The notes under the pieces were generated by a model. The model was not told where the DNA came from and did not search any database. It saw only the letters and a list, made by a program, of their open reading frames with translations. 64,000 nt of DNA, taken from the NCBI GenBank assembly GCA_008729055.1, contig SDUX01000002.1, forward strand, positions 1,616,496 to 1,680,495. The letters run 5' to 3'. The position numbers and the translations under genes are program-made. Positions 1 to 11,177 of the stretch are shown here, piece by piece (position 1 is the stretch's first letter; each line of letters opens with the position of its first letter). This stretch comes from Pyropia haitanensis (Eukaryota > Rhodophyta > Bangiophyceae > Bangiales > Bangiaceae).

Positions 1-737
1 GTGTGTACCGTCGGACCGGAACAGTGCGGTACGTGGTACATGTGGCATGGAACAGGTGTAGGCTACTTCTTCGAATGACCCCCATATATAACCGCGTGCG
101 CACTGTACGGACAGCCGAGGGGTCATCTCCCATTCCATTTGTCGGCCGAGCCACGCACGGTCGGCCGGCCACGCAGCCGCCAATGCTGTCTCGCGTGCGG
201 GGGGGGGGCGCCACACGTAGCCGCCGCTCCGTTTCCAGCCGTGTGGTGCCACCCCGGTGCGGCCGCCCCGCCCGAGGCGGCGGCGTTGCGAGTCCCTGCC
301 GGGCCACGCCCCGCCCCGCTCCCTCCCCTGCACCGCCGGGACGGCAAACAGCGGGCGGCGGCCGCTGGCCGGCGCCGCCGTGGCCGCTCAGCGCGTCCCC
401 TCTGCTCCGTCGTGCCCTACACCTCCCCCCTCCCCCCCACCCCTCCCCCGCCTCGCAAAGGGGGGCACATTGCTCGTATGACCGTCTGTCGCCGCCGTGC
501 CGCTCGCTCGCTCGCCCCACGTCGCCGCTGTCGTGCGTGACGCCCTTTCCGCCCCGCTTCCGCCCCTCCCCAACCCGCCGACGTGGCCCGTGCCCTCCCC
601 TTCCCCCTCCTTTCCCCTCTGTAGCCCCCCCTTTCCCCCCCCTCGCTGCCCTCCCCCCCCCCCCCCCCCCACCCTCGCTTCCTCCGCCACTTCCCTCTCT
701 TCTTTGTGTCGGCCGTCCCCCCCCGCCGGTCCCCGCC

Positions 738-1392
738 ATGTCCGTAGCACGCCCCCCCCCTGCCGCCGCGGCCACCCCCCCTCCCCCTCCCCCCCCCCCC
801 CCAGCCGGGCGGCCACCCTCCGCTGGCTCAACCGGCAGCTCGCGACGACCCCTCGCCCCGGCGGCGGCCCGCCGCTGCCGCCCGCCGCCTCGGTCGAGGC
901 GTGCCGCGACGGCGTGGCCGTCGCGGCGCTGCTGCACGCCCTCTCCCCGCCGCACCTGCCCGCGGCGGCCATCACCATCCCCGCGTCGACGGCGGGTGAC
1001 CGGGCGGCCAACTGGGGGGCGGTCGCCGCCGCGCTGCGGGCGCTGGGCGTGGAGCGGCGGCTCGAGGTGGGGCGCCTCGTCGGGGGGGGGTACGCCGACC
1101 TGCTCTGCCTGCTCCAGTGGCTCCACGCGTGGTGGGGGGGGGTCGCCGCCCGGGGGGGGGGGTCCCCACCGCCGCCGCCGCCGCCGCCGCCGCCCCCGCC
1201 GCCGCCGCCCCCGCCGCCGCCGCCGCATCCCCGCGGGGGGCCGTGGGGGGGGCGCCGGCCAGCTCCGGCCGCCGCCGCCGCCGCGCTCCCCGCCCGCGGC
1301 GTCGGCCATCCCGCGGCGGCTGCCAACGTCGGCGCCCACCTCGCCGCTGCCGCGGCGTCCCGGGCGGGCGGGCGGCGGCGGCGACGCGGCGT

Positions 1393-1437
<45 letters not shown>

Positions 1438-1870
1438 GCGCCGCCACCGCCGCCGCCCCCACCGCCGCGGACGTGTCGGCGCGCCTGGCCGCGGCGGCGG
1501 CGGCGGAGCGGCGCGCCGCGGCGCTCGCCGCGGAGCTGGCCGAGGAGGTTGCCGCCCGCCGTGCGGCGGCCGCGCAGGCCGCCCACTTTGGCGCCCGCGT
1601 CGCGGCGCTGCGGTCGGTGCTGGCGGCGGCGGGGGGGGACGCCCGCGCCGGCGGGCTTTACGCCGCCGTCGCCGCGGCGGTGGGGCTCGACGCGGACGAG
1701 GGGGGGGGGGGGGAGGGGGGGGGCGCTGCCCGGGGGGGGGGGGCGGGGGGGGGGGGGGCGACGACGCCCGCGCATCGCCCGTCGCGGCGGCCGCGTTTGA
1801 GGAGGGGGGGGAGGCGCCCGCGGCGGCGGCGGCGGCAGCGGCGGCGGCCGCCGCGCCCGTGTCTTCGTAG
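738..1870 (+). CDS. EB1: EB1-type microtubule plus-end-binding protein (frame broken at homopolymers)
   Basis: The protein probably tracks growing microtubule ends. From about 806 to 1150 a calponin-homology domain of EB1 type is legible: RAATLRWLNRQL, then a conserved run ending LLCLLQWLHAWW. From about 1467 to 1710 there is a coiled coil followed by the EB1 dimer motif (HFGARVAALRSVLA, then LYAAVAAAVGL). An Ala/Pro/Gly-rich linker joins them. The parts lie in different frames. The start MSVARPPP (ATG at 738, preceded by ccccgcc) is in frame 3, the CH domain in frame 2, the EB1 motif in frame 3, and an acidic-looking end with stop at 1868-1870 in frame 2. The switches fall at C14 (789-802), at G9/G11 (1134-1142, 1152-1162) and in the G runs near 1725-1758. 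The span is 2 modulo 3, so a net gain of one base restores it. Homopolymer miscalls are likelier than introns. The C-terminus is the least certain part. Confidence 0.62.
1384..1440. repeat. (GGC)n/(GCG)n triplet tract
   Basis: This near-pure GGC/GCG triplet run encodes the poly-Ala/Gly linker between the CH domain and the coiled coil of the EB1-like protein. Similar CCG runs occur just upstream at about 1168-1227. Confidence 0.7.
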
Positions 1871-2229
1871 CAGGCGGTGGACGGCGGCGGTGGGGTCGGT
1901 GGCGGGGGGAGCACAGGGGGTGCGTGGCCGAGGCGTGGGTGTGGCGCGTGGCGGGCGGCTGCCGGCGGGTGCTGGTTTGGGCGGCCTCGTAGCGATGCAA
2001 CGTATGGCGTACTCGCGGCCCGGCTTGGCACGTCCGTGTCGTCGCCCCCGACGACGACCAGAGGCACCAGAGGCGCCGAGTCCGCGGCGAGCCTGCTGAG
2101 AATAATACACTGTTGTCACACTGCAGCGCTCCGCGCTGTACCGAAAGAGAACCAGCCATGAAAAAGCTACGTTTCCGCTCCCACCCCCCCCACCCGGCCG
2201 TGTGCCGTGGCTGCCACCGCAGTCGCGGT
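1871..2229. other. Convergent 3' intergenic region, EB1-like / EPSP synthase
   Basis: This is the space between two convergent stop codons. An AATAAT word near 2101 is a possible weak poly(A) signal for the upstream plus-strand gene. No further coding potential is evident. Confidence 0.5.
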
Positions 2230-4122
2230 CTACGACCGCGAGACGAGCCACTCGAGCTGGTCAAAGTAGGCGGGAAAGGTCTTGGCCGTGCACCCCGGGT
2301 CGCAAATGTCCACCCCCACCTTGCCGCACGCGGCCAAGGCAAACGCCATCGCCATCCGGTGGTCGTCATACGTCTCCACCGCCACGCCCGGCCTAATCAA
2401 ACCCCCAGGCGGGGGGGTGATGACGCACGAATCTCTACCCTCCTCGACGACGGCGCCGAGCTTGCGCAGCTCCGTGGTGATCGCCTTCATCCGCTCCGTC
2501 TCCTTGACGCGCCAGTTGTACACGTTCCGGATGGTCGTGCGGCCCTTCGCAAAGAGGGCGGCAACGGCCAGTGTCATCGCCGCGTCGGGGATGTCCCCAC
2601 AGTCCTCGTCGACGCCCTTCAATATGGAGTCACGCGAGCGGCTGACGGTGATGCTGTTGGGCGTCCACGACACGGTGGCGCCCATCTTCTCAAGGACGCT
2701 GGCAAAGCGGGTGTCGCCCTGCAGGCTGTCGCTGCCACAGCCAACGACCGTGACGGAGCCACCCGTAATGGCGGCGCCGGCCAGAAAGTAGGATGCCGAA
2801 GACGCGTCACCCTCCACAAATGCTTCCCCGGGAGACGTGTACGTCTGGCCGGTGGGGATGACAAAACGGGACATCTCGTTGTTGGTCTCGACAGTCACCC
2901 CAAACTGCTTCATCAGCTTGATCGTCATCAACACGTAAGGCTTGGAGGTGAGCTCGTCAGTCACCTCAATGGTCACCTTTGAGGCCGCCAACGGCGCCGC
3001 CATCAACAGCGCTGACAGATACTGGGAGCTGATCTGACCCGACACGCGGGTAGTGCCACCCGGCAGACCCTCGCCCGTCGTGTTGACCACCACCGGCGGG
3101 CAGCCGGTGTCCGAGCACGTCACATGCGCACCGAGACCCCGCAGCGCCTCGATCAGGTCGATGATGGGACGCTCCCGCATCCGCGGGGTGCCGTCCAAGA
3201 TGTAGGTGCCGTACGACTTGGACGCCGCCAGTGCCGCCGTCAGCGGGCGCATGGCCGTCCCCGCATTGCCGAGGAACAGCGTGGCTGACGCTGCTGGCCA
3301 CTCCCCCCCCTGCCCCTGAACAGTCACAGTGGACGGGTCGCGCGTCGAAGAGGTGACCGGCACGCCCAGGCCGCTAAGCGCATTCTTCATGTACGTGATG
3401 TCGTCCGACACCAGCAGGTTGCGGATGACCGTCTTGCCCTTGCACAGGGATGCCAGCAGCAGCACCCGGTTGGAGAGGGATTTGGAGCCGGGCAGCGTGA
3501 CAGTGCCGTAAAACCCCGAGATGGGCGCCACGTGCCGCTTGAGCGCGCTCACTGGCCCCGCCGTTGCGGCGCCATTGGCCGGCGGCGTGGACTGTGTCGA
3601 GGAAGCCGCCGCCGACGCGGCGTCCGCCACCGCCCCCGCCGCGTCTGCCGCCTTGGACTTGGCCTTGGACGCGAGCAGCGCGGCGAGCGCAAGCACCGCG
3701 GCCACGCCCAGGTACACCAGCGGCGACTGCTCCTTGGTGATGGTGCGGTCGAAAAAGGTGCCATCACCGTGTCCGGTCGGCTCCACAGCCGGCGCCGTCA
3801 GCGTCGCCTTGACGGCGTCCTTCGTCTTCACCAGCGCAGTCGGCTCGGGGCGGGCAAAGAAGCGGCCGCCGGGACCCCCAATGGCCGACGCGGGGCGCAC
3901 GCCGCCAGTGAGCGCCGCCACCGCAACCGCGCCGGCAATGGCCGACATCCGCCGCCAGCCCGCCGGCGGCTCGCCCTCCCCGGCGCTCATCCGCAGCGCG
4001 GGCGCGCTACGCGCCGCCGCCGACAGCGGACATTGCGGCTCGCGGTGGAAAAACGGGCGGCGGAGGGCGAGGCCTGAGGACTTGCCGGTAAAGACCGGCA
4101 CAAAGGCGGTGGTGGACGCCAT
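2230..4122 (-). CDS. EPSPS: 5-enolpyruvylshikimate-3-phosphate synthase, plastid, with unusual N-terminal extension
   Basis: The enzyme condenses shikimate-3-phosphate with phosphoenolpyruvate in the shikimate pathway. The chosen start is the ATG at 4122, giving 630 aa; an in-frame ATG at 4224 is also open. Residues 1-45 ([11 protein letters not shown]..) look like a plastid transit peptide. Residues 57-80 ([22 protein letters not shown]) resemble a twin-arginine lumenal signal with an AxA site, and residues 134-151 form a hydrophobic segment ([20 protein letters not shown]). An Ala-rich linker leads to the catalytic domain at about 197-630. That domain carries [10 protein letters not shown] (210-219), [11 protein letters not shown] (284-294), RVKETERM (538-545) and [11 protein letters not shown] (586-596). 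It is a monofunctional AroA, not a fungal AROM fusion. The GNAGTAMRP motif is the class I (glyphosate-sensitive) form. The catalytic call is secure. The function of the N-terminal extension is unknown. Confidence 0.94.
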   Translation of the reverse strand: MASTTAFVPVFTGKSSGLALRRPFFHREPQCPLSAAARSAPALRMSAGEGEPPAGWRRMSAIAGAVAVAALTGGVRPASAIGGPGGRFFARPEPTALVKTKDAVKATLTAPAVEPTGHGDGTFFDRTITKEQSPLVYLGVAAVLALAALLASKAKSKAADAAGAVADAASAAASSTQSTPPANGAATAGPVSALKRHVAPISGFYGTVTLPGSKSLSNRVLLLASLCKGKTVIRNLLVSDDITYMKNALSGLGVPVTSSTRDPSTVTVQGQGGEWPAASATLFLGNAGTAMRPLTAALAASKSYGTYILDGTPRMRERPIIDLIEALRGLGAHVTCSDTGCPPVVVNTTGEGLPGGTTRVSGQISSQYLSALLMAAPLAASKVTIEVTDELTSKPYVLMTIKLMKQFGVTVETNNEMSRFVIPTGQTYTSPGEAFVEGDASSASYFLAGAAITGGSVTVVGCGSDSLQGDTRFASVLEKMGATVSWTPNSITVSRSRDSILKGVDEDCGDIPDAAMTLAVAALFAKGRTTIRNVYNWRVKETERMKAITTELRKLGAVVEEGRDSCVITPPPGGLIRPGVAVETYDDHRMAMAFALAACGKVGVDICDPGCTAKTFPAYFDQLEWLVSRS

Positions 4123-4500
4123 CGGGAGCCGACGCGTGGCAAGGTTCGCGTCAGGGAGAAAAAGGTCCGCGGCACAGACCGAGAGACGCCCCTTGTTCCT
4201 CGCCGTTTGCCGATCCCCTGGCAAGACGACGTGGTCGATGGTCGGGGGGGCGCGCTGCTAGTCGCGCAGGCCGATCCCCGCTCGCCCTCTCCCGTCCAGG
4301 ACCCGGTACATTCCAGTATGAGGGTTGCCCAGCGCCATCGCGCCATTGGACAACGCCAAGTCCTATCTCGCTTACAGCCAATCAAAATTCATGGCGCTCA
4401 CCGATCTGCGACCTGTCGACCAGACGTGTGGGAGTGCGCCACGGCGCCTCAACAGTTTACGCGACGGGGTTGCCAAATACACATCAGGGAAATTTATATT
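4123..4500 (-). promoter_or_regulatory. Probable EPSP synthase promoter region with two CCAAT boxes
   Basis: Upstream of the EPSPS start, CCAAT pentamers occur in both orientations: on the minus strand at 4345-4349 and on the plus strand at 4378-4382. An ATATAAAT word lies on the minus strand near 4489-4498. CCAAT boxes are NF-Y sites in eukaryotes. Use of these copies is inferred from position only. Confidence 0.35.
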
Positions 4501-6342
4501 CCGTAGTCAAAAGCTCACTTTTTCTGCACAGACTCTTGTGATCTGGAATTTTAAAGCTGAGCACATGTCTTTGAGTGAGTAGTCATGACTGTGCACGAGC
4601 AATTTGGCACGGACAAAGCGGGTACATGCACGCAAGTATACTTCCGATCTTGTGTCGCAAACGTCTTTTATGGTTTGTTCTTGCAAGGTGTGCTTTATAT
4701 GCTATCTGTAGCATCCCCCCACCCTCCGCTACCGCCAAGCACTTCTGGTGCAACATGATAAGAAAGTAGAAGCAGACGAACACGGCAAGATGACAACAGC
4801 AGCCAGACCAAGATGGAGCGAGCATGTATGCAAGTGAGGTGAGAGGGACGGACAAGGTCAGTCAGTGTCATCACAGCATCTCAGCACAGAGGATGCTCGC
4901 AGCATGAGCAAGTCAGCACACTCCGCATCGCCGGCGGAGCGGCGAACATTGGACCGAGCGCTTACCTTCTCCGCCCCCGATGGCCCGCCCCCCCCTCCCG
5001 TGGCATCCCCCCCTCGCTGTCCTCCCCCTTCCGCAAGCGCCCGCGAGGAGACTTTGGCTCACGCACCCTTCGCGGTGCCACGGACAGTGCTGCACGCAAA
5101 GTTGAGGGAGGGTTGAAGTAGAAGGGGGGGGGGGCAGGGACAGAGCCTACGGCGAGCAGGCACGGGAGAGGGAGTGGAGAGGCGCACCAGAGGGGGTGGA
5201 GCGGGGGGGGGGGAAGGATGGCAAGGGCAGGAGGGGAGAGTATTCGGGGCGGTCTGCTTGCGCTGGGACGACACGAGGTGGGGAGAGACGGGTCAGCGAC
5301 CGCTTGCATCTCTGCATTCTACATCCTCAGAAAATGAGGTGTGCCAAATATTGCGTGCGACTCAACAAGCTGGCCATCAACCGGCGACTGCGTGTGGCAC
5401 AGGTGATGAAGTGGAATCTATCGTATGAAGAGGAAAAAGTATCTCAACACAACCCTATGGTGGTATATTTTCGCATTATCATGTATTCTTTTACCCCGCT
5501 GGTTTCGAAACGGGGTGCTGGCGCCAGCTGAAGCGGCATGCGCGCGTCGGTTCTCGCCATACCGCACAGGCAACCGCGCGAGGTCCTGGGAGATGGTGTC
5601 CGCCAGGGACGCCCTCGGTTTGCAGTCACATCCGTTGCCGAACGGTTAAAAGTGATTGTAGTATTTTCCTTTTGTTTCTCTCAAGTCTGTTCACTCGCGT
5701 GTGGGATTGTTGATGGAGGACGGCGTGCCCCCCGGCCGCCAACGCGACGGTACCTGCGACTTCGTTGCCGCTGGCGATGGCGGTCGCCGCAATATTGGAC
5801 GCCGCCATCCCGCGAGCCACCACCGCTACGCTGGCCAGCCGCGCAGTCGTCACGACGGTCCGTGCTGATGGCGAGGCCAGCCACCTCTGGGCGTTGGCGA
5901 GTCCCGTGGCCGGTCATCTCGGCTGGTACGGCCGGCCGTGGCTGCCGCCGTCACCGCCTCCGCCGCGCGCGCATCGACCCCAGCGCAGCCCGAAAGGCGG
6001 TCGCTGGTGGTTGACAGTCTCCTGTTTTGCTGCTGCCATTGCCCACCAGCCGCGCAGTGCGCACCTGACCTGACTGTGTCACCCCGCCACATGCGCCTCA
6101 TCCTATGTGCATCGTACCTGCCGTTCGACCACTGTTCCCCCCCCCAACGCCGCTCTCTCTCCCACGCCCACCGCAATTCCCAACCTTCCCGCCCTCCCGT
6201 CAACCCCCCTCTCCCATGCCCCCTCATCCTCAATCGACTGGCCCGGGTTCCGTGCCCACCCCTCGGCGTCGCCCCGCAAATGGCTTCCGCCCATATCAGT
6301 CGCCCTGGGACAACCATGCCGACTTCCGCAGCGCGTGAGGTG
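4501..6342. other. Intergenic, no supportable gene
   Basis: This is an AT-richer stretch (about 4500-4860) followed by mixed sequence. Short open frames are present (for example an Ala-rich one on the minus strand at 5626-5853) but none shows a recognisable domain or convincing codon bias. Nothing further can be supported. Confidence 0.5.
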
Positions 6343-7764
6343 CTACGGCTGCGTCAGAAGTGCGTCTGGCATGGGCGGCGGTGGCGGCATGGTTTCGTCC
6401 ATGTAGCGGCCGTCACCGGTGCCGCCGCCGCTTCCGCTGCCTCCACCGCTGCCGCCCGCAGCGGCCCCTCCCCCAGCGACGCCAGAAGCCCAATGGCCAC
6501 CCGTCGGGATCAAGGACGGGGGTGGCACGAGCGACGAGGGCGGGTTCGTCCAGCCGCCCGCGGCAGCGCCGACGGCAGCTTGTCCCCCCCATGCCGCCGC
6601 TGCTGCCGCCGCCTCGGGGGGCGTGAAATGCACGATCGCGGGGGGTGCGGCCTGGGGCGCCCACGTGGCCGACCCACCAGGGTAGCCCGCCGCGCCCGCC
6701 CCGAGCGCGGCGGGGAACGGGGGCGACGGCGGCGAGGGGGGCACTTTGTCAGGCACTTTGTGGGCTGCGCCCTGCCCTCCGGTTGCCCCATTGCGGCGCT
6801 TCTTCCACACCACCAGCGTGGTGGCGGTGGCGGCGGCAATGGTCACCGCGACGGCGACGCAGACGCCAATGATGGCGCCCGCCGACAGACCGCCGCCGCT
6901 GCCGCCTGGCTCCGTCTCCCCGCCGCCACCGCTTGAGCCCGCTTCTCCTCTACGCCCGCCCGAGGCCGCCTCTCCACCGTCTGCGCCTCTGTTCCCGCCG
7001 GGGCCGTCCCCGCCGCGCTCCGCACTATACAGGCAATACAAGGACCGCTCGGATGCCACAAACATGTGCCGGTGCCCCGCAGGAAGCGTCGTCAATGGAG
7101 CCTCTTGGTCATCGACGATGCGGAACCAGGCGTCACCAAAGTATGCGACTACCCAGTCGTACCACCCAGGCCTATTGTCGCACGTCCACGTGTGCATCCG
7201 CATGCCGACCACCGATGCCCACCGCACGTTCTTCGTCGACCAGGTGCTGTTCTCCAGGCGTTCGAGGACGCCTCGCTCACCCAGGCGGTCCATCGTCTCG
7301 TTGGACCGCAGCGCGTCGACCGTGACCGCCAGCAGACCGCCGTCGGGTCCCCTGCGGACACACTTGTTGTCGCCCTCGCGGATGGAGTCCCCTGAAAACA
7401 GACGTGCATCGGCCGGCGGCACGCCAGGGACGGAAGTGCCGTCGCCAAAGGAGAAGGAGTCTGGGCAGGTCGAGATATTCGAGTGCCGCCACGTCAGATG
7501 GAAGGTGACGCCGTCAATGGATTCCAGCGCCATGGCGCGCACCGCTGGTACCGGGAGGTCGATCGACTGCCGGACCGTGGCTGCCCGGGGCAACGACGCC
7601 ACCGCCGCCGCTGCGAACGCCGCGGAAGCCGTCGCCGTCGTCGCTACGGTTGCGACGACGGTGGCGACAACGGCCGCAGCGGCCGCCGCCGTCGTCGCCG
7701 ACGGCCCCACCATCCCTGTCGGCCGCGGCGTCCACCGCCCCCCACGTTGGCGGTCCATGTCCAT
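6343..7764 (-). CDS. Single-pass membrane protein, family copy 1 (LLxxP tail class)
   Basis: This is one of four paralogues in the window and no known family is recognised. From the ATG at 7764 (a second ATG lies at 7758) it is 473 aa. Residues 1-59 form a basic start and an Ala-rich hydrophobic signal. The ectodomain (about 60-250) has four cysteines shared by all copies (C100, C135, C195, C244), the signature CPDSFSFGDGTSVPGVPP, and N-glycosylation sequons NIS, NET and NST. A Gly-rich stalk (251-293), a transmembrane helix (about 296-320, AIIGVCVAVAVTIAA) and a KKRR stop-transfer follow. The cytoplasmic tail is Pro/Ala/Gly-rich and ends MPDALLTQP. The layout suggests a type I surface receptor or adhesion protein. 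It is transcribed away from copy 2. Confidence 0.75.
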   Translation of the reverse strand: MDMDRQRGGRWTPRPTGMVGPSATTAAAAAAVVATVVATVATTATASAAFAAAAVASLPRAATVRQSIDLPVPAVRAMALESIDGVTFHLTWRHSNISTCPDSFSFGDGTSVPGVPPADARLFSGDSIREGDNKCVRRGPDGGLLAVTVDALRSNETMDRLGERGVLERLENSTWSTKNVRWASVVGMRMHTWTCDNRPGWYDWVVAYFGDAWFRIVDDQEAPLTTLPAGHRHMFVASERSLYCLYSAERGGDGPGGNRGADGGEAASGGRRGEAGSSGGGGETEPGGSGGGLSAGAIIGVCVAVAVTIAAATATTLVVWKKRRNGATGGQGAAHKVPDKVPPSPPSPPFPAALGAGAAGYPGGSATWAPQAAPPAIVHFTPPEAAAAAAAWGGQAAVGAAAGGWTNPPSSLVPPPSLIPTGGHWASGVAGGGAAAGGSGGGSGSGGGTGDGRYMDETMPPPPPMPDALLTQP

Positions 7765-9548
7765 GTGAATGTGGGAAGCCGCTGCGCACGCGTCTCCCAA
7801 GCCGTCGTCGGTAGAACACAGCAGAGATAGGAGCGGCAGCCGGCGTTTTGTACGTCGGCGTGCGCCAGTGTGCGAGTGCGTACTTGACTGGAACGCGACT
7901 AGCGCTGAGGGTCGCGGACCCACTGCCGGCGTCGCGGCCCGAGGCGAGGACTGCTCACTTTTCTACAGCTCAGCACACCGACAGGTGGCCACGGCACGCG
8001 CACCATGCGCTGCACCTCGCGCCCGCCCCCGTGCGGTCCGCTCCGCTTGGCCCCGCCCGATTGTCCCCTGTGCTGTCTTCCGCTCTCACCGGTCGCTTGG
8101 GGATTTGCACGCGGTTGTGAGAGCAGGACCCCTCTACGACGACAGGAAGCCGACCGACACGTGGCGGGCGCGACGGCGGTCGGCACCGGATGAGGACGCG
8201 TGGCCCGCAGTTCCCAGCTTAGAGCTACTCTGGAGCGTGAGGCTGGCGAGGTCGGGCCCGCCGCGAGGGCCCGACCGCCGCGCCTGGAGTGGAGGAGGGG
8301 CGGCAACAAAGCCGTGCGCTGGCACTTGACCCTACTACTGTTGCACGCCCCTCCAAGTCTTCTCCCCTCCGCTGTGACGACGACGCTGGCTAGAAACACA
8401 GCGCATCTGTTCCGCATCCGCTGGATCGTTTCATGCGCAGTGCTCCCGAGTCGGGCTGACAAGCGAGTTGCAGCTGTCGAGGCTCGTAGCGATCCAGCAA
8501 TGGAGGAGGAGCGCACCTGAAGCGAAATTTCCACCGCAGAATACCACAGGCAATGGACAAAATGCACTGCGGCTCGACGACGCCGTCTGTGATTGGGCAG
8601 AAAAAAGCGGAGGCGAATTGTCCCGACAGCACATGAACAATAGTTTGAATCGAGTCTGGATGCGTGACAGTGTCGGACGAACTCGCTGAGGCTTGCCAAC
8701 TGGGCTGTCGTGCATCCGGATCTGGTCTGTTGTTTTCCACCTGGCTCCAATGACAAGGATGGACTCGGGTCCACTCATGACATACAGGGCAGGCGACGAG
8801 GACGATGGACGGATGAAATTCTGAACGGACGGGAAGAGACAAAAGAGATGATCTCCGACGACCAGCCGAAGGAGGAGAGATGGTCCGAGACGCCAAGTGC
8901 GGTGGATGACGCGACGAAAATCGGGTAGAGGTCGCGCTGTCATGCCCCACTGACACAGTGCACTCTCCGAAACCAACCATGACAGGGAGCTAGATGTGCA
9001 AGCACATAGTCTTGTGACCGACCCTCCGTCCACTCCGGGCAGTCGGATCCCGCCTTCGCGGCGGGCCCCACTTAGCCAGCCACGTCTTCTTGTATCCTGA
9101 AGACGGTGGCACACACCCCGCACCTCGGACACTACCGCCGCCGCACCCGCCACCTGTCGGTGGGCCCCCTGGCATCAAACACAGAGGGGGCCAGCTTTCG
9201 CTGCCACGTGTGAGCCTCACGCACCGGCGCGGAGCGCGGGAGGGGACACGGGGAGGGACCGGAGGGGGATGACGCTGGCGAACCGGACGGGCGCGTACGG
9301 GAGACAGTGGACGTGCTATGCGGGCCTGCCCGTGTGATGCGCTGTGAACTGTTGAGCCGCCCCCGCGACCGCGACCCACTGTGGGTCCCCGACCCACCGC
9401 AGCACACAGGCGCCTATCAAGTCTGCGCAGGCACGCAGGCGAACGCAGCTCTTTCTCGACGGCGTCGCCCGCCCCCATCGCTGCGGTGGTTGGCAAGCGA
9501 CGGCCTGAGCGAGACGCAAACGCGGCGGCTTCCCATATGCAGCGGGCC
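7765..9548. promoter_or_regulatory. Head-to-head spacer between family copies 1 and 2
   Basis: This region of about 1.8 kb must hold the promoters of two divergently transcribed paralogues. It includes an AT-richer centre (about 8380-9000). A 22-nt segment at 8386-8407 recurs at 15853-15874 in the equivalent spacer with 20 of 22 positions identical. A GATTGG word (inverted CCAAT) lies near 8593. No gene is supported here. Confidence 0.45.
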
Positions 9549-11177
9549 ATGGACCGCCACCGTGGGGGGCAGTGTACGCCCTGGGCGATTGGGGCGTTGG
9601 GGTTGCCGGCGGCGGCGGCCACCGCCGCTGCCGCCTGTGCCGCAACCGTCGTCGCCGCTGCGGGCACTACGGCGACGGCGGCGGAGGCAGCGGCGGCGAT
9701 GGCGTCGCCGTCGCTGTCCGCCATGGTCGGCCAGACGCTCAACCTGCCGGCACCAACGGCGCGCGCTCTGGGAGTCGAGTCCATCGGCAATGTCGTCTTC
9801 TATAAACGGTGGGAGGCCAACACCACGGTGTGCCCTGACTCCTTCTCCTTTGGCGACGGCACTTCCGTCCCTGGCGTGCCACCCGCCGCTGCGCGTCTTT
9901 TCTCAGCGGACTCCATCCGCGAAGGCGGCAACAAGTGTGCCGGTCAGGGACCCAACGGGGGCCTCCTTGCCGTCACTGTCGACGCGCTGCGGTCCAAGGA
10001 GACGATGAACCGTCTGGGCGAGCCCGCTGCGCTCAACCGTCTGGCGGTCTTTGCGTCATCACAACCTTTCGTCCAGTCGGTGTCGGTGGTTGGCCTGCGG
10101 ATGCACTCTTGGAAGTGTTCTAGACAGTGGTCCTCGAAGATGTTTGCCTTCTTCAGCAACAGCGGCTTCAAACTACGGGATGCTCTCGGGCGGTCGGCGA
10201 TAACCCTCCCCGTGAGGCACCGGCACATGTTTGTGGCCTCGGACGTGGGCATTTGGTGCATTTATAGCGCACCGCCAGTTCAAGAGCGCCGCGGCGACGA
10301 CGCAGGCGGGGGCGGACGCGCTGGGGAGACCGGCTCGGGCGGGCGCGCCGGGGAGACGGGCGCTGGCGATGTCGGCGGCGGTCTTTCTGTGGGCGGCCTC
10401 ATTGGCGTGTGCGCCGCCGCAGTGGTCGCCGTTGCCGCCACCGCCGCCGCGGCCGTGTTGATGGTGAGGCACAAGCGCCGCCGCGGGGCGGCAGGTGGAC
10501 AGGGTGAGCCCGACGATGGGCGTGGAGGCGCGTTCCCCCCCCCACACTTGTCGCCCTTCTCCGGCGTGGTTGTCTCTGGAGCGGCGGGCTACCCTGGCGG
10601 GGCGGCTCCTTGGGCGCCCTCGGCCACACCCCCTGCGACGGGGGGTTTCGCGCCTTCGCCGGCGATGGCCGCGCCCCCGATGACGGCATACGCGCTGCCC
10701 CAGGCGGCCGCGGCCGTACCGCCCGCGCGGGCATACTCGGCGCCCCAGGCGGCGACGCACACGTTCGCGGCGGAGCGTCCGATGGTGCCCCCGGAAAGTG
10801 AAAGCGCCACGTCCCCTGCGGCCGAGCATGCGCACCCTGCAGCAGTAGCGGCAGCCACCGACGCCGGCGCTGATCGGTGCGGCACGCCGCGGCCGCCCTT
10901 GTTGCCCGTCTGCTCCACGGCTGCCGCCACGTTGGGCGATCCGCGCGGTGTGGGCGCTGCCGGGTGTGAGGCCGGCAGCAGGGATGACGAAAAGGACGGT
11001 AGCGGCGGTGGCGGCGGCGGTGGCGGCAGCGGCGATAGTGGCGGTGGGGACGGCGGCGGCGGCGGCGGCGGCGGTGGCGGCGAAAGCGACGACCGCCACG
11101 CCCGTGGTGGCCGCCACCGCCCCGACGCGCTGTCGACGCCGCCGCTGGGACCAAGCCTGTGGAACACGGTGGCTTAG
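9549..11177 (+). CDS. Single-pass membrane protein, family copy 2 (PSLWNTVA tail class)
   Basis: This paralogue of 542 aa starts at the ATG at 9549 (MDRHRGG; an in-frame ATG lies 12 nt upstream). An Ala-rich signal spans 18-58 and the ectodomain about 59-240, with the four shared cysteines at C95, C130, C190 and C237 and the family signature CPDSFSFGDGTSVPGVPP. A Gly-rich stalk with two GRAGETG repeats is followed by a transmembrane helix (about 282-306) and a basic RHKRRR. The long cytoplasmic tail has AYALPQAA-like degenerate repeats and a Gly/Ser-rich end closing with GPSLWNTVA. Its ectodomain is the most diverged of the four: the stretch after MNRLGEP differs clearly from copies 1, 3 and 4. 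The function is unknown. Confidence 0.75.
   Translation: MDRHRGGQCTPWAIGALGLPAAAATAAAACAATVVAAAGTTATAAEAAAAMASPSLSAMVGQTLNLPAPTARALGVESIGNVVFYKRWEANTTVCPDSFSFGDGTSVPGVPPAAARLFSADSIREGGNKCAGQGPNGGLLAVTVDALRSKETMNRLGEPAALNRLAVFASSQPFVQSVSVVGLRMHSWKCSRQWSSKMFAFFSNSGFKLRDALGRSAITLPVRHRHMFVASDVGIWCIYSAPPVQERRGDDAGGGGRAGETGSGGRAGETGAGDVGGGLSVGGLIGVCAAAVVAVAATAAAAVLMVRHKRRRGAAGGQGEPDDGRGGAFPPPHLSPFSGVVVSGAAGYPGGAAPWAPSATPPATGGFAPSPAMAAPPMTAYALPQAAAAVPPARAYSAPQAATHTFAAERPMVPPESESATSPAAEHAHPAAVAAATDAGADRCGTPRPPLLPVCSTAAATLGDPRGVGAAGCEAGSRDDEKDGSGGGGGGGGSGDSGGGDGGGGGGGGGGESDDRHARGGRHRPDALSTPPLGPSLWNTVA

Noticed and set aside
5487..5520. A GTTTCGAAAC word as a tRNA B box
   Set aside because: The match is incomplete and no cloverleaf arms or A box lie at the right distance.
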